From: Enoplosus armatus
Lineage: Eukaryota; Chordata; Actinopteri; Centrarchiformes; Enoplosidae
Length of the DNA: 64,000 nucleotides
NCBI RefSeq assembly: GCF_043641665.1
Contig: NC_092188.1
Span: 13,909,704-13,973,703 of the forward strand
Direction: 5' to 3'
Shown: positions 13,299-24,354 of the stretch, in pieces
Position numbering within the stretch: the stretch's first letter is position 1
Layout of the letters: each line of letters begins with the position of its first letter
Translations under genes and position numbers: made by a program
Notes under the pieces: generated by a model
The model's database searches: none
The model's input: the letters and a program-made list of their open reading frames with translations, nothing else
What the model was told of the DNA's origin: nothing

Positions 13299-16200
13299 CT
13301 AAGCTGTAGAAAGAGTTTTACATTATTGCTTTGTAAAAGAAAGAAAATGGCAATTCATCTTCTCGATAGACATTTAACATTCCCACTTATTATTAAAGAA
13401 GAAAGAAAAATATTTACCCTTTGCAACACCTGATTCCACATCAGGGCCCCTGGACCTGAGGAAAATGAACAGTTTGATAATGAAACACAACAACTTTACA
13501 TTGCATGTAAAGTAAAGGGCCTGTGCAACAAAATGTTTTTAAAGCTTTTAAAGGATATTCTATTAATTTAAACAGATCACAAAACTGTTCTGGTTTTGAC
13601 TTAACTTACCTTGACTTATCACTCTTCGAACAGGTGCATTTTCGACCTGTTTTTGGGGAAAACACAAGAAACAGTCAGTGGTGTAACCCCCCACGACCTT
13701 CAGTGCTAAAAGAGGGAGAGGTTGCTGCAAGCCTTGATAGGTATATGAATGCAGTCTTGAGCTTGTGCCAATAAGCCCATCTGGGCTTCAAGCCTTGGGA
13801 GGCTTTATAAGCTTGCAGCTTATTGGCTCAAGCTCAAGACTATATTCATTCATACCTAAATCCCAGCAAAATTCAGGTGTTTAACTTTGCCCAAAATACA
13901 GGAGCCAGAATGTTGAATAACTTCCAGCTAGTAGCATTTGTATTATGCTACAAAAGAGTTTTAGCATTTAGCCTCTTTTGTTATGTCATTTACACCCACT
14001 TCAGTTTGCCTATAAACATCATGGAGAACCGAGGTGCTGAAGACGTTTTGTGAAACACTGCATCATCTGTGCCTCTTTCTTTTAAGCCACCAGTGTGACT
14101 ATGAATGAAACCACGCCTGATCTATCCAGTATCAGTACAAGAGGCTGTGCAAGGCTGCTTTCTGTCCGTTATTGCTCTACTTGTACGTGTAAACAAGTTA
14201 AGAAATTATTCACAGAAGAGTCGTCGTCTTTACAAATATTATGAAGGATGAGGACCTAAAGTGAAACAGCCTATTTGGCCCACAGACAGGCTCTTTACAC
14301 ATGGAGTCAGAGCAGTGTCATTTAGGCTAATGTTATCATAGTATACTTGGTGGAATAGTTGGTGTGGGAGCAAAATAGCTGGGAAACCCCAGACCAGGCT
14401 AGTGACCTACATACTGTCAGGACTAAGAATAAAGCAGTGAGCATCTTGAAAGATAACACTCATCCTTTACTCACCCACTTTGACACTGGGAGGCGCTAAA
14501 GGGTGCCTATTGCCATCAATGATGCTTTTTTATTTATTTAAATGCAATATTTTAAACAATAATGGTTGGCGCTCATCATGTACCGTTTTATAGACTCCTG
14601 CCTCTGGTAGCATTTGATGCCACACTCACAAGTGCTGTTTAAATCAAGAGCTTTCTTCAATCAAACAGATGTTCTACTTTTATCAATTCAACTGTATTTA
14701 ACGCAATCAGTTGTTGAAAACATAAAAAGGCAAAATCAGTAATATTTTAGACCATATCAAGTTGATATATATATATATATATATATATATTTATTCACAG
14801 ATGTTTCTCAAGCAAATGACAGTTGAAAATTGGAGAATAGATATAGTTCAATGCTTACAATTATTATAGATGTAAACAAACATTAATGACTATGATTAAC
14901 CTGTTGTCTACTGTAAATCTGTGTATTTAATGACCTGTCAATTAATTTAGTGGTGATAGCAGGCTCCAGTCTTTGGCAGTGTGAAGACAATACATTCACC
15001 CGCCTGTTTTTATTATTTTAGTTTAACGTGACCACTGATATAATCTCTTTCTTTCTACAACAAAGCCTTACACACACGTTTTCATAAGAGTGCAGTTAGG
15101 AATCCACATGGTCTTAACTAACGGAAGCTGAGAGAGAAAGTGTGTGGGCTCCAATGAATTATTTATTGGTTGGTTTTGGTTTCAGGGCTACCACTGGCAG
15201 TAACGGCATGTGCTGGCAGGTAGGAGGAGGAACCTTGGAAGGACACGGTGAGCGAGGAGAGGGATAAGGTATAAAGGGCAAATTGCTGTGATACACAGAT
15301 AATGAGAGTGTGAGGGCACTGAGATTGTGCAACTAGCATCAGCGTGCCTCCCTACCAGACCGTCTGAGAGAGACAGAAGCCTGCTTGTTTTGCAGCACCG
15401 TATGAATACAGGTCAACTCACACATACAGGGATCGCAGTGTGGTGACGCTGACACTCTGCATCACACATCTACTGTGTACTTAGGGTGGTCCAACACTTA
15501 CTGACGATGAGGGCAATGCCCATGAGGAACAGCACCACTGCGAAAACCAGGCCACCGATTCTCAGAGATTCATAATCTGAAATTTTAAAAAGTGCTTTAT
15601 AGTGTTTGCAAACGTGAGCGGTAACATATGAAAATACTGAGATACAAAATACCATACATTTAAAAGCCTTTAGACCACATTTTAATTCAAGAGCAGCATA
15701 GCAGAAATATTCTGCAGCCCCCTAATGGTCATGTTGGGACACCACAAATTCCTGTGAGCTGCAGTCACCAAATCTGTAAAGACTATGGTCAACTTAAACT
15801 GTTGTTGTCTGTCCCAATAAAGCTGGATAAAACTGAGCAGAAGAAATCTGACTTGTAAAATTGTGGCACATGAATGAAAAGAAGAAATTAAATGTCTGTT
15901 TCTGTAAGTGAGGGACAGCTTGTTATATCTGGTGAGTTATTATGATGAGGTAGTCCTTTGTCACTAATACAAATAGAGTTCAAATATTGCCTAGTCCAGT
16001 TAGCTAGTTAACTAGCAAGATGTCTAACTAACTGCAGGCCCTCCGAGCCTCCAGGTGGGGAACCAGTGCTTCAGTGGTCTTCCAATAGGGCAATACAACC
16101 ACCAAAAATTTTCCAAATAAATTGAAAGATAACCACAAGTACACAACTGATGGTTGGTATTCATAAAATATCAACGTAAATTTCGAGTCATTCTGCGCAC

Positions 16201-18394
16201 TTTGGTGCCTTAGAAGGACTGAAAATCCGGCCTACAGCACAGTGGACAGGATTAGAAGTATTTGCAGTGGGACTGCTCCAGAAGCTTGGCCTTGGGGTGA
16301 AAGTTTTCCATCACTTCTGGAAAAACAAGTGGAAAATGCAAAACTGGTCTCGACCTCCCAGATGTTTCCTGTGTAGCGGGTCGGCCATTAAAAGACAGCG
16401 TTCATCTGCTCGACACTCACCATAATGAAAAGCACTGTCGTAGTCTGGTGGGAGAGAGCAGAGAGGGGAAACAAATGAGAGGCAGATTTAGCCACTGACA
16501 CACTTCAGAGAGTACTCATGATGTGACAGCTATTCAGCAGTTTTAGGGCCTCAGTCATTCATCTAGTCATGAGCGAGTTTGGTGCCAGCACCGATTTAAA
16601 TGCCAACTAAAATGAGTATGCAGCTTATCTTAATTTGACTTTTCTACGCTGCTGTTCAAATAATACCCACCTTTGTCCTCATCTGCTGCCGAGGCTGTGA
16701 AAAAAAGAAGCAAAATCATTAGCCTTTATGAGACATTCACAGGGTGGTGTAAGTGCATGTCAGCATATCGCAAAAATTGATGGTAGTGGGGAAAATTCAC
16801 TCTCCAGAAAGTGCAACAGAACTCAAAATGACACTCACTGTGACAACACTGTGTGATTCCGCTCTCCATACCTCTGTTTACCTATGGTGCATTTATTATA
16901 TTGCCCTGATCTGTGTCACTCTGTGCACTGTCTATCACATAAAAATAAATAAACATGTTGGCTGCGTTCATGTTATGCTCCGGTCTTTTAAATCTTGCTA
17001 GAAAGCACACTGTACGAGCATAATCACAAATTTCTGCCTCATGTTCAGTGGCATCAAGAAGCAAATCAGAATAATTAAATGAGACAACTTCCCTTGGTAT
17101 AATAATAAAGACACAAAGCAGACATTGTTTATGTGAGTGCCAATGCTCGGATTGAGAACAATGTAACCTTGGAGTAGCACACTGGAGGTTACATAAATAC
17201 GTTTGTGCTAGGCAACATTTCACATCATTAATGTGTTATTTCTTTTACAGCTCTCATTAAAATACTCAACAGACTGTGAACAGCATTTTAAATGTCAGAC
17301 AGTCCTGGTAGTTGCTTATGTATAGACTTATATGAGAATCTGTTAATCATGTAAAAAGTGTGAATTTGCCCATTCCAACTTATTCCCACAGCTCATTAAC
17401 AGAAGTTTAGATGCTAAAAGTTCATGGATTTTTCTGACACCCAGAAAAAGGATCACATCCTGTACGTGATTCAAAGAAGTCTGACATGAGCTGTAACAAA
17501 TTAGTACAGTTGAAACCCTAAACTGTATAATATTTTATACACTCTGCATCCCATTTACTGCAGAGTAAGGGTAGAGTGCTAGAGTTAACTTTGACCTCAT
17601 TATCAGGCAGTAAATACTGATGTTAGTCTCTTCCTCTATGAAGCAAAAACACATGTTACCATATTGGTGCTGACAAGCCTTTGAAAATAAGGTCTGACTC
17701 TAAGTCAGACCTTAAGTGTCAGAGAAGAGAAAAAAAACCCTTAGTGCTGGCAAATCTGCTTAATATCAAGCTCGAGTGATGGCATGCAGGGCGCACAGAG
17801 AAACCAACCGAAGCCCAGGACCTGCATTAACAATGGAAAATTTGGCAGCAGTCTCAATAAATGATTATTCGAAATGCAGTAAAAGGAAACATTTACACTA
17901 TTCTGACATGGCCTTTTCTCACAGCAAAACACTGACATGAAATGATTTAAAATGGAAAATATTAAATGTAAATCATGCTGAAAACAGCATCACTGTAATG
18001 CTAACAATAAGACAAGGCATTTCATACACATTTGACCAAAAAGAGCACATGAGAAGCAACCATTCCAAAATAAGTACGCAGTGGAAACCAAAAAATTAGG
18101 AAATCAAATGGCCATGCATTGCCAGGGGCCACTCTCTAATGCAGGAAACTTACCAAACACTTCCCTGCCAAACGCTGATCCTGTTATACAGACACATCAG
18201 CTTGTTTAGCAACTTGAAACAAAACCAAACCCACAGAAAAGGGAAGCATGTGAAGAACACCACGCTCGCACAGGTCGGTTTCAAGGAGTATATTATTCAA
18301 GGAGAGAACAATGTAAAGCCGCTGGACAGAAGGGATGCTCACCGAGTGCAGGAGCCAGCCAGGAGCTGAATGCCATCAACACAACAAGATCCAT
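13299..18394 (-). CDS. FXYD-family Na,K-ATPase regulator with signal peptide (FXYD6-like)
   Basis: Minus-strand exons are 18343-18394, 16671-16694, 16421-16444, 15502-15576, 13610-13646, 13418-13455 and a terminal exon starting at 13303. They join in phase to about 84 codons. Residues 1-17 form a hydrophobic signal peptide ending in Ala-Leu-Ala-Ser. A short acidic ectodomain (ADEDKD) precedes the signature F-H-Y-D and the segment YESLRIGGLVFAVVLF, which is close to FXYD6. The span is followed by Ser-Arg-Lys-Cys-Thr-Cys and a tail ending ESGVAKA. The Cys-x-Cys after the membrane is typical of the family, where such cysteines are palmitoylated or glutathionylated. The C-terminus is uncertain: acceptors at CTTAG or ACACAG, a few bases further on, would give a longer tail. 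Fish have several lineage-specific FXYD members, so I give no symbol. Two large introns (18.3 to 16.7 kb and 15.5 to 13.6 kb) contain no other gene. Confidence 0.83.
13738..13858. repeat. imperfect inverted repeat in FXYD intron
   Basis: Arms 13738-13776 and 13818-13858 are reverse complements, with matching blocks such as 'agtcttgagcttg' and 'gccaataagc' and only a few mismatches. A 41-nt spacer separates them. The structure sits about 90 nt upstream of the acceptor of the 13610-13646 exon. It may be a small foldback element. Confidence 0.7.
14765..14790. repeat. (AT)13 microsatellite
   Basis: Uninterrupted AT dinucleotides inside the fourth coding intron of the second FXYD gene. Confidence 0.95.
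17688..17714. repeat. perfect 12-bp hairpin
   Basis: TAAGGTCTGACT at 17688-17699 is followed by a 3-nt loop and its exact reverse complement at 17703-17714. It lies in the first coding intron of the second FXYD gene. No function is assigned. Confidence 0.6.
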
Positions 18395-18399
18395 TGTAC

Positions 18400-20770
18400 C
18401 TGTTGATAAGAAACAAACGGACATGAGCCTGGTTAAAAAGTACATAACAGTAGGAGAAGTAATGAATGTCTTAATCTGATCATGTAGAGGCAATGTGCTC
18501 ACATTTGGGTGCATTGCTGTTTTATGAGGGTAATGTGCTGGGGAGACAGGAAGTTGAGGCTTTTTTTATGTGATTTGGAGATTAACTTTGCAGTTCACTT
18601 TGTGACTCCCTCCGGACTGAAATAAGTCAGCAACTTAAACTGCCTTGCTAACAGAGAGAAGCCTGTTTTCAAAATCTAATACCTCTCAGAAACTACCAAA
18701 CTGCCAGTTGAGGTTAGTTAGGGCTAGTTCTTGTTTTACAGAACAGTAAGGGATCAGAAATGGCAGAACATGCTGCATTTATCAACTTATTTTTATGCAT
18801 TAAACTGCAGACTAAACTCATATTGTTTAAGAGGCACTTCAGCAAAAAGAATAGCCAAAATCAAAGCAGCTGAGGTATCCTGACTTTAAGCCCCTTGTAA
18901 AGGTCAATCTCCAAAAACAGTGGATCCAATATTCCCCATAATGCAACTGAATAAAGTCTTTCATTTCATCATTTCTTTAAACTTTAGAAAGCTCCCTCAA
19001 GAGCCACAGTGGACAATATACTGTTTTCACAGAATGAGTGAGTACTCCCGTGCCCCTTTAATGATGCCTGGTAGGGACTACAAAGCTCCATCTCGGCTAG
19101 ACGCTACATGACAGGGTCACGTAAGTTATCAAGATATGAGTCTTTATAATATGACCTCCTGACTCTGGGTAAGAGAAGAGGGTCTATTTCAGGCTCAGCA
19201 CCTCAGTACATGGGGCAGGGCAGTGGAAGGGTGCGAGGCTGGTGTTGAGTTGCATGTGATATTTGGTTGGTGGGTTTGGATTCGTTTTGCTGGGTCATCT
19301 AGTTTACACTTGGAGCATGAACCTCCTGGGGAGGTTTTTCTGTCTATATATTATCTAGGACATTCTTTGAGATTCTCTTACACCCATATGTTTACAGGCT
19401 AAGGTTCCACAAACACACCGCCACTCACGAAGTGTTGCAGAAGGTCCACAATTGAAGGCCAGTGCACGACCAAAGAGCACAGTGGTTGCAGTGCTGTCAG
19501 CTTCACAGCCACATTATGCCAATCGAATCCCAAGATATAAATACAAAAATGTAACGCAGGTACACAGAGCTTTAGCTCTATACTTGCAGTAAACCTAAGC
19601 CATGGAATAAAATGTTTTGCATTGCAAAGATCAAAGCCTACTTTAGCAGTGCCAAGGTTCCCCTCCCTGGCCCAGAGCACTGCTGGAGATTCATGCATGA
19701 CTAAAGTGGGGGGTGTGAACATGGAGCTGGAGTGAAGAGAAATGAACACTTCAACCCTGGGAGCAGGATTAACAACAAAGACCTGCCAATCAGGTTTAAT
19801 CAAACAAATACAGGGTGAGTTATTCTTACAAGAACCAATCCAATAATCTTGTTTGTTAGCCTTCCGAGTGATGTAGAGGAATATAATGGGGAGACAGGAA
19901 AGAAACCCATAAAGACACATAAAAAAAATAAATATCATGGATTATAATAAAGGGGGATTAACATGGACAGTTTGTAATGAAACAAGGGTCTTGCTTACAT
20001 TAACCCTCATAGGCAAGCCCATATGGGAGTACATTCACACGTCAGTGCAAGAAGCATCTTCAAAGTTTTAAGTTTTTGTTTCCCAAAACGTAATTTAATG
20101 AGGTTTATAAACTCGGACACGCCATTCTCGGTTTGATTTGAAGCTTTTTGTGAAAAAGTGATGAGACACAGACCCGTTGCTAATTAAAACTCTGGTGCAT
20201 GTGAGTCATTTTAGCGCCAGACATCACTAGCCAGACATTTAAATAGTGACACGAGTTCGAGTTCATGATGTTGATCTCGCCAATTCACGCAAGGAACAAT
20301 TTCTAAATTGTTGGTCACAGCGTTTCTGGGAGCGCACTGTGTACAAAGTGTGTCACCAAACTCCATTAAACTTCTCAGATGGCATTTCCAGGCAGGAGAC
20401 CACCGCGCCAACAACGGCAAACACGTTGACATGATAAATACAATACACCGGTACATGAAAAAAAACAAACACGCCGGGTTTGTGCTCTAAGCTCAAGCAA
20501 CATAAGCGTCGGCTTCACGTAATTAAATGGTCACATGATCACACAGGCATTTAGCTGGGAGTTGGGGGTTGGAGGTCGTGCTCGTGATACCCAACAAGAG
20601 AAGGAAAACCTCTGCAAAACAGAAACATGTGGGTACAGAAATGTGCACTGGGAGTCTTAACCTGCAGGTTTGAGGTGTTTAAACTCACATTTCTAGCCGC
20701 AATGATATGGCAAATATATTTAAAGGAATGCATTCACTTCAGAGGAGCATGGACATTTAAATGAACTTAC
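18400..20770 (-). other. 5' UTR intron of the second FXYD gene
   Basis: An acceptor CAG lies five bases upstream of the ATG at 18394, so an upstream untranslated exon is required. The best donor is ACG|GTAAGT with the exon ending at 20771. The intron contains an unrecognised 179-codon minus-strand open frame (19399-19938), described in the findings, and no other gene. Confidence 0.5.
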
Positions 20771-20900
20771 CGTGAATCAGCTTCCTATCAACTCTAATGG
20801 GTTAGACTCTCTCTCCGTCCAGTGAGCCGAACTTTGGTAAAACGTTTCCCACTTGTTACTTCAGCCAAGAAAGAATGTATTAAATGCAAAATATCCTCAT
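20771..20900 (-). other. probable untranslated first exon of the second FXYD gene
   Basis: The minus strand has a GTAAGT donor immediately after 20771, preceded by sequence with no long open frame. It fits the acceptor at 18400 that precedes the start codon. The upstream end is not defined; no TATA box is obvious. Moderate confidence because it rests on splice consensus alone. Confidence 0.4.
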
Positions 20901-21023
20901 ATAACTTGCAACAAAAGAAAGATGATTAAAAAAATATATTCTGTGGAGGTTCCTCAGTTCTCGGGTGCACCAAGTAAAGTGTGTTCCTCCTTGGTCTGGT
21001 CTCAGGAATGAGAGGGAGAGAGA

Positions 21024-21044
21024 GGGGGGGGGGGGGGGGGGGGG
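21024..21044. repeat. G21 homopolymer
   Basis: Twenty-one consecutive G residues follow a GA-rich stretch, upstream of the probable first exon of the FXYD gene. Such runs often vary in length and are prone to sequencing error. Confidence 0.95.
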
Positions 21045-21384
21045 TGCTAGTGTGAGCTGAAGTTACTCACTAAAAATTGCCCTGTGCTGCTCAGAGGTAA
21101 ACAACACAAGCAGTGCTGTGCTACTGAGCAGGAAGACTATCCCATGTGGTTTGGTGCCAGCATAATAAAACATGATTTCATAATGAACTGTAAATCATGC
21201 TCATTTCCTCCCACAGCCAAATATAAGAGACACAAGCAGCATCAAACAGTGAGCTTGTTGTACTGTGGTGTAATTTACAGGGTTTGGAGAGTGGCTGAGC
21301 ACAGTGGAGTTAACACATAAACACTAGTGGGCTTTCACGGCCAGTGCAGTCAGTCAGTGAGATATAGTTTTCTCTCAGGTATAT

Positions 21385-21431
21385 CTAAGTCCTCCCACCT
21401 CTGTATCAAATACAGAGGTGGGAGGACTTAG
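21385..21431. repeat. perfect 21-bp palindrome with 5-nt loop
   Basis: The left arm 21385-21405 and right arm 21411-21431 are exact reverse complements; the core is CCTCCCACCTCTG with TCAAA as the loop. It lies in the spacer between the FXYD promoter region and the 3' end of the first FCGBP-like gene. See the findings. Confidence 0.95.
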
Positions 21432-21764
21432 CTTTGATGGCAGCAGGTTCAGACTATGCTATCCAGGGTGTTATCTGTCCACCTTTGTGGTTAGTTAGCT
21501 GCAGACATTAGTGGAATTTTGTTATTGTATTGCTTTCCTTTTCCCTCCGACACCAAGGACCTTTGGTGCAGATAGCTTCCTTATTAAAACGTCACGTTTA
21601 CACAGGATTTCTTCTCTCACCAGCTGTGCTAAATGCAGCAGAGACATGCACACACATCACCCATTTCAGATTGATGTATTTCTAATTTAGACTGGCATAC
21701 AGAAAGTGCTGTACAGGTTTTTGTACACAGTTAATGATTTGGGAATCACAAACAACAATCACAC

Positions 21765-22292
21765 AGTGTAATGAAAAAGTATTTATTGGTCAGAACAGTA
21801 GGGAGAACACATTTTGTAAAACAGACACATTTTTAAACCTACGAAAGTACAGTGTGTTAAGACAGCTATAAGACTAGTTACTCCTGGTTGTTTTGGGGAT
21901 AAGAGGTGTTATAATTTCTTCTTCCACTAGATGGAGATGTTGGTCAAGAATGAGCTAGATTTTTATACTGCTCCAAAGTGAACAATAGAGGACCAGACTC
22001 CCAGTAAACAACCAAAACCGTGTCATGAATCAAGAGGAAGTACTGAAGTATGATGAGTGAGACGGGCTGTAAACAAGCAACTTTAGCCGAACGACTTCAC
22101 ATTCTTCTTCATCCTGTTTAATGGGGGTAAAAAGCAGGGATGTAAGCCACATCGTACAGCTGTTTCGTTCACGAGGAAACACCAGTTGGTTGAGAGGTGA
22201 GATGGTTTTGAGAGGAAACAACTGCAGTTTTTTTTTTTTACCTGTATGCCAAATGCTTTCTATCACAGCAGAACCAACATCTCTACAGGCCA
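21765..22292 (-). other. fcgbp: 3' UTR exons and poly(A) signal of FCGBP-like gene 1
   Basis: The penultimate exon (22242-22292) holds the final codons and stop. A GTAAAA donor leads to a terminal non-coding exon starting at 22113. AATAAA on the minus strand is at 21782-21787. The stop is about 41 nt before the last exon junction, short enough to escape the usual nonsense-mediated-decay rule. Confidence 0.5.
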
Positions 22293-24354
22293 CTGAAATG
22301 AAAAAGAAAAATTGCAGTCAAAGGGCATTGGAGCAAAGTAAAGTCATGTTCACTCAGGCACAACAGAGATTACAAGCAACACTTCTGAAAATGTATTTTT
22401 TAAAAGGCATATGCAAACACACTCAGGAACAGCACTGACTCTTAGGGGTATTTCCTGGTGTTGTTTAGGGTCTGGTGATGAGAAAATGCCCACAAGAAGA
22501 CAACTACTACGTTGAATGAAGTAAGGAAGGGGGATACACAAAACTCAATTCTCTAAGGGATTGACTTAAGGCTAGAACACAGAACTAAAGATGAGGGCTC
22601 AAATTAATATTGCACCCAGATGAGTCTTAAGTGTCCTTGGATGACAAGCAGTGATTGGATTGCAAGCTTGGTAGCTTTTGATGGCCATGCCTGTCAGCCT
22701 CACCTGCTTTTTAATCAGTAATTACCATAGGGGATTCTCTGGCATTTCTTAATTAAATTGGACCAAATGCAATTAAAAACCACACTCTCATTCCTTTAAA
22801 AGGGCTCTGTGGAGTCCTTGTTTAGTTCTTGCTGTTAAGAGAATAAGCGGTTGAATGGTCATAACACCGTCCCATCTCTCGCTGATCTGTACTTGATTAT
22901 TTCAGTGGTCAAATTAAGTTTGCAGTTTGCATAATAAAGGGCAAGATAGAGTTCAAGATTAAAGCTTTCACTCTAACTAGAATTGAAGGTTAAAAGTGTA
23001 GACGAGGAGGCAAAGTTGTTATGTTATTAAAACAATTAAAGTTAACATTGGGATTTGGGGAATAGTGTGATGAGAGCTCGTATTGAAGAAGAGAACTATC
23101 ATTATCATTGTATTAGATGTAGCTATGTATCTATGCCCATTACATTAAGACAGAGAAAATGTTACAGTATGCCTTTCAAATACTCACCACCTGGAAAAGT
23201 CCCCGGCACTCCAGGAGCCAACAACCACAGTCACATCAGTGGTGATTTTCCCATCCGCAGTCCTCATATCATCTTTGGAGTTGTTATTGTAGTTGCCACA
23301 GGCACCGCACATTTTACCAGACAGGCTACTGTCAATAATGATAGTGACCTCCTGTGAAATTGAGTAGGTGACCCGCACGGCAGATGCCCTCTCGATGATC
23401 ACAGTCCTCTCCGAGATTTGGACAGACACATCACTCGTCACTTTGCTGGGAAGAGACACCTTCCTGCCATTTACCTGGATAACATGAAGGAGGGGAAAGA
23501 GGGGGAAAAACAAAATCAATCGAGATCAAAACGATTACTTTCATGGTTGAACATTTAAATATTCTTTATCCCTCCCGGCTCTTCTTACCCAGGTCACGCG
23601 TTGGCTGTTCACTGCAACAATTGTTTCCTTGAAGAACACGTACACAGTGGCGACAGTGGGAGATGCACCTTTACTGCAGACCCTGACATCCACAACCACG
23701 CGGAACCACAGCTTAGCTGTCTCGTCACAGAGAGACGCCACTTCAAATGCCCCCTGAGCTCCCATCGCTCCAGACATGCCATCAAAGGAGGTGAGGTGGC
23801 CAACTTGGCTGATGCTGCAGTGGCCCCGTTTGACTTGGCAACCTCTGACCCCATCTCTTACGGCACAAGCCTCTCCACTGGCGCAGGACAGTTTTTCACA
23901 CTTCACCAGCCCAGAAGCCTGGCACACGCACTTGGACTTACATTCTTTGTCCACCACTGCTTGGCCCACCTGGAGACATATATATATATATAATGTTAAA
24001 AATCACTTATATCTCTATTGTATCTATTCATGTGTAAATGCCATGACAAGATTAGAAAGTTTTAGTCACTTCTAATATGCTAAAACGTTTTTCATGAGAA
24101 TTTCAATTTTAGCACAGTTACCATGTGTGACGACAAAGTAAAATCTAATTTTACCGTCAGATATCTGCCATTGTGCACACAGCCACAGTTGTCCAAGGGA
24201 ACACATTGGATGCCATCAAAAACAAAGCCAGCATCACATTGGCATCCTTCAAAACAGCTTTCAGAACAAGTAAATTGGTAAATAAAGCTGGCACAGGTCC
24301 CACCACAGGTGTCGGCACACACCTCATAGTGACTGTGTGCAGGGCAGGAAGCAG
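22283..24354 (-). other. fcgbp: FCGBP-like 1: truncated D7 unit and C-terminus
   Basis: Exons 24155-24354 (TIL), 23589-23969 (degenerate VWD half with SQVGHLTSFDG, no GDPHY) and 23188-23474 (CGACGNYNN). The last ends in phase 2 straight after the VWD domain. The next exon begins TGGCCTGTAG, giving Cys-Gly-Leu-stop. There is no C8 or TIL after it. Confidence 0.75.

Noticed and set aside
16882..17223. 113-codon minus-strand frame in an FXYD intron
   Set aside because: Overlapping frames of similar size occur nearby and no domain is seen; it is intronic noise.
23601..23993. Long plus-strand frames opposite FCGBP-like exons (also near 24481-25059, 33091-33627 and 34800-35255)
   Set aside because: They are antisense shadows of Cys- and Gly-rich coding exons; the minus-strand frames carry the VWD, C8, TIL and IgGFc_binding signatures.
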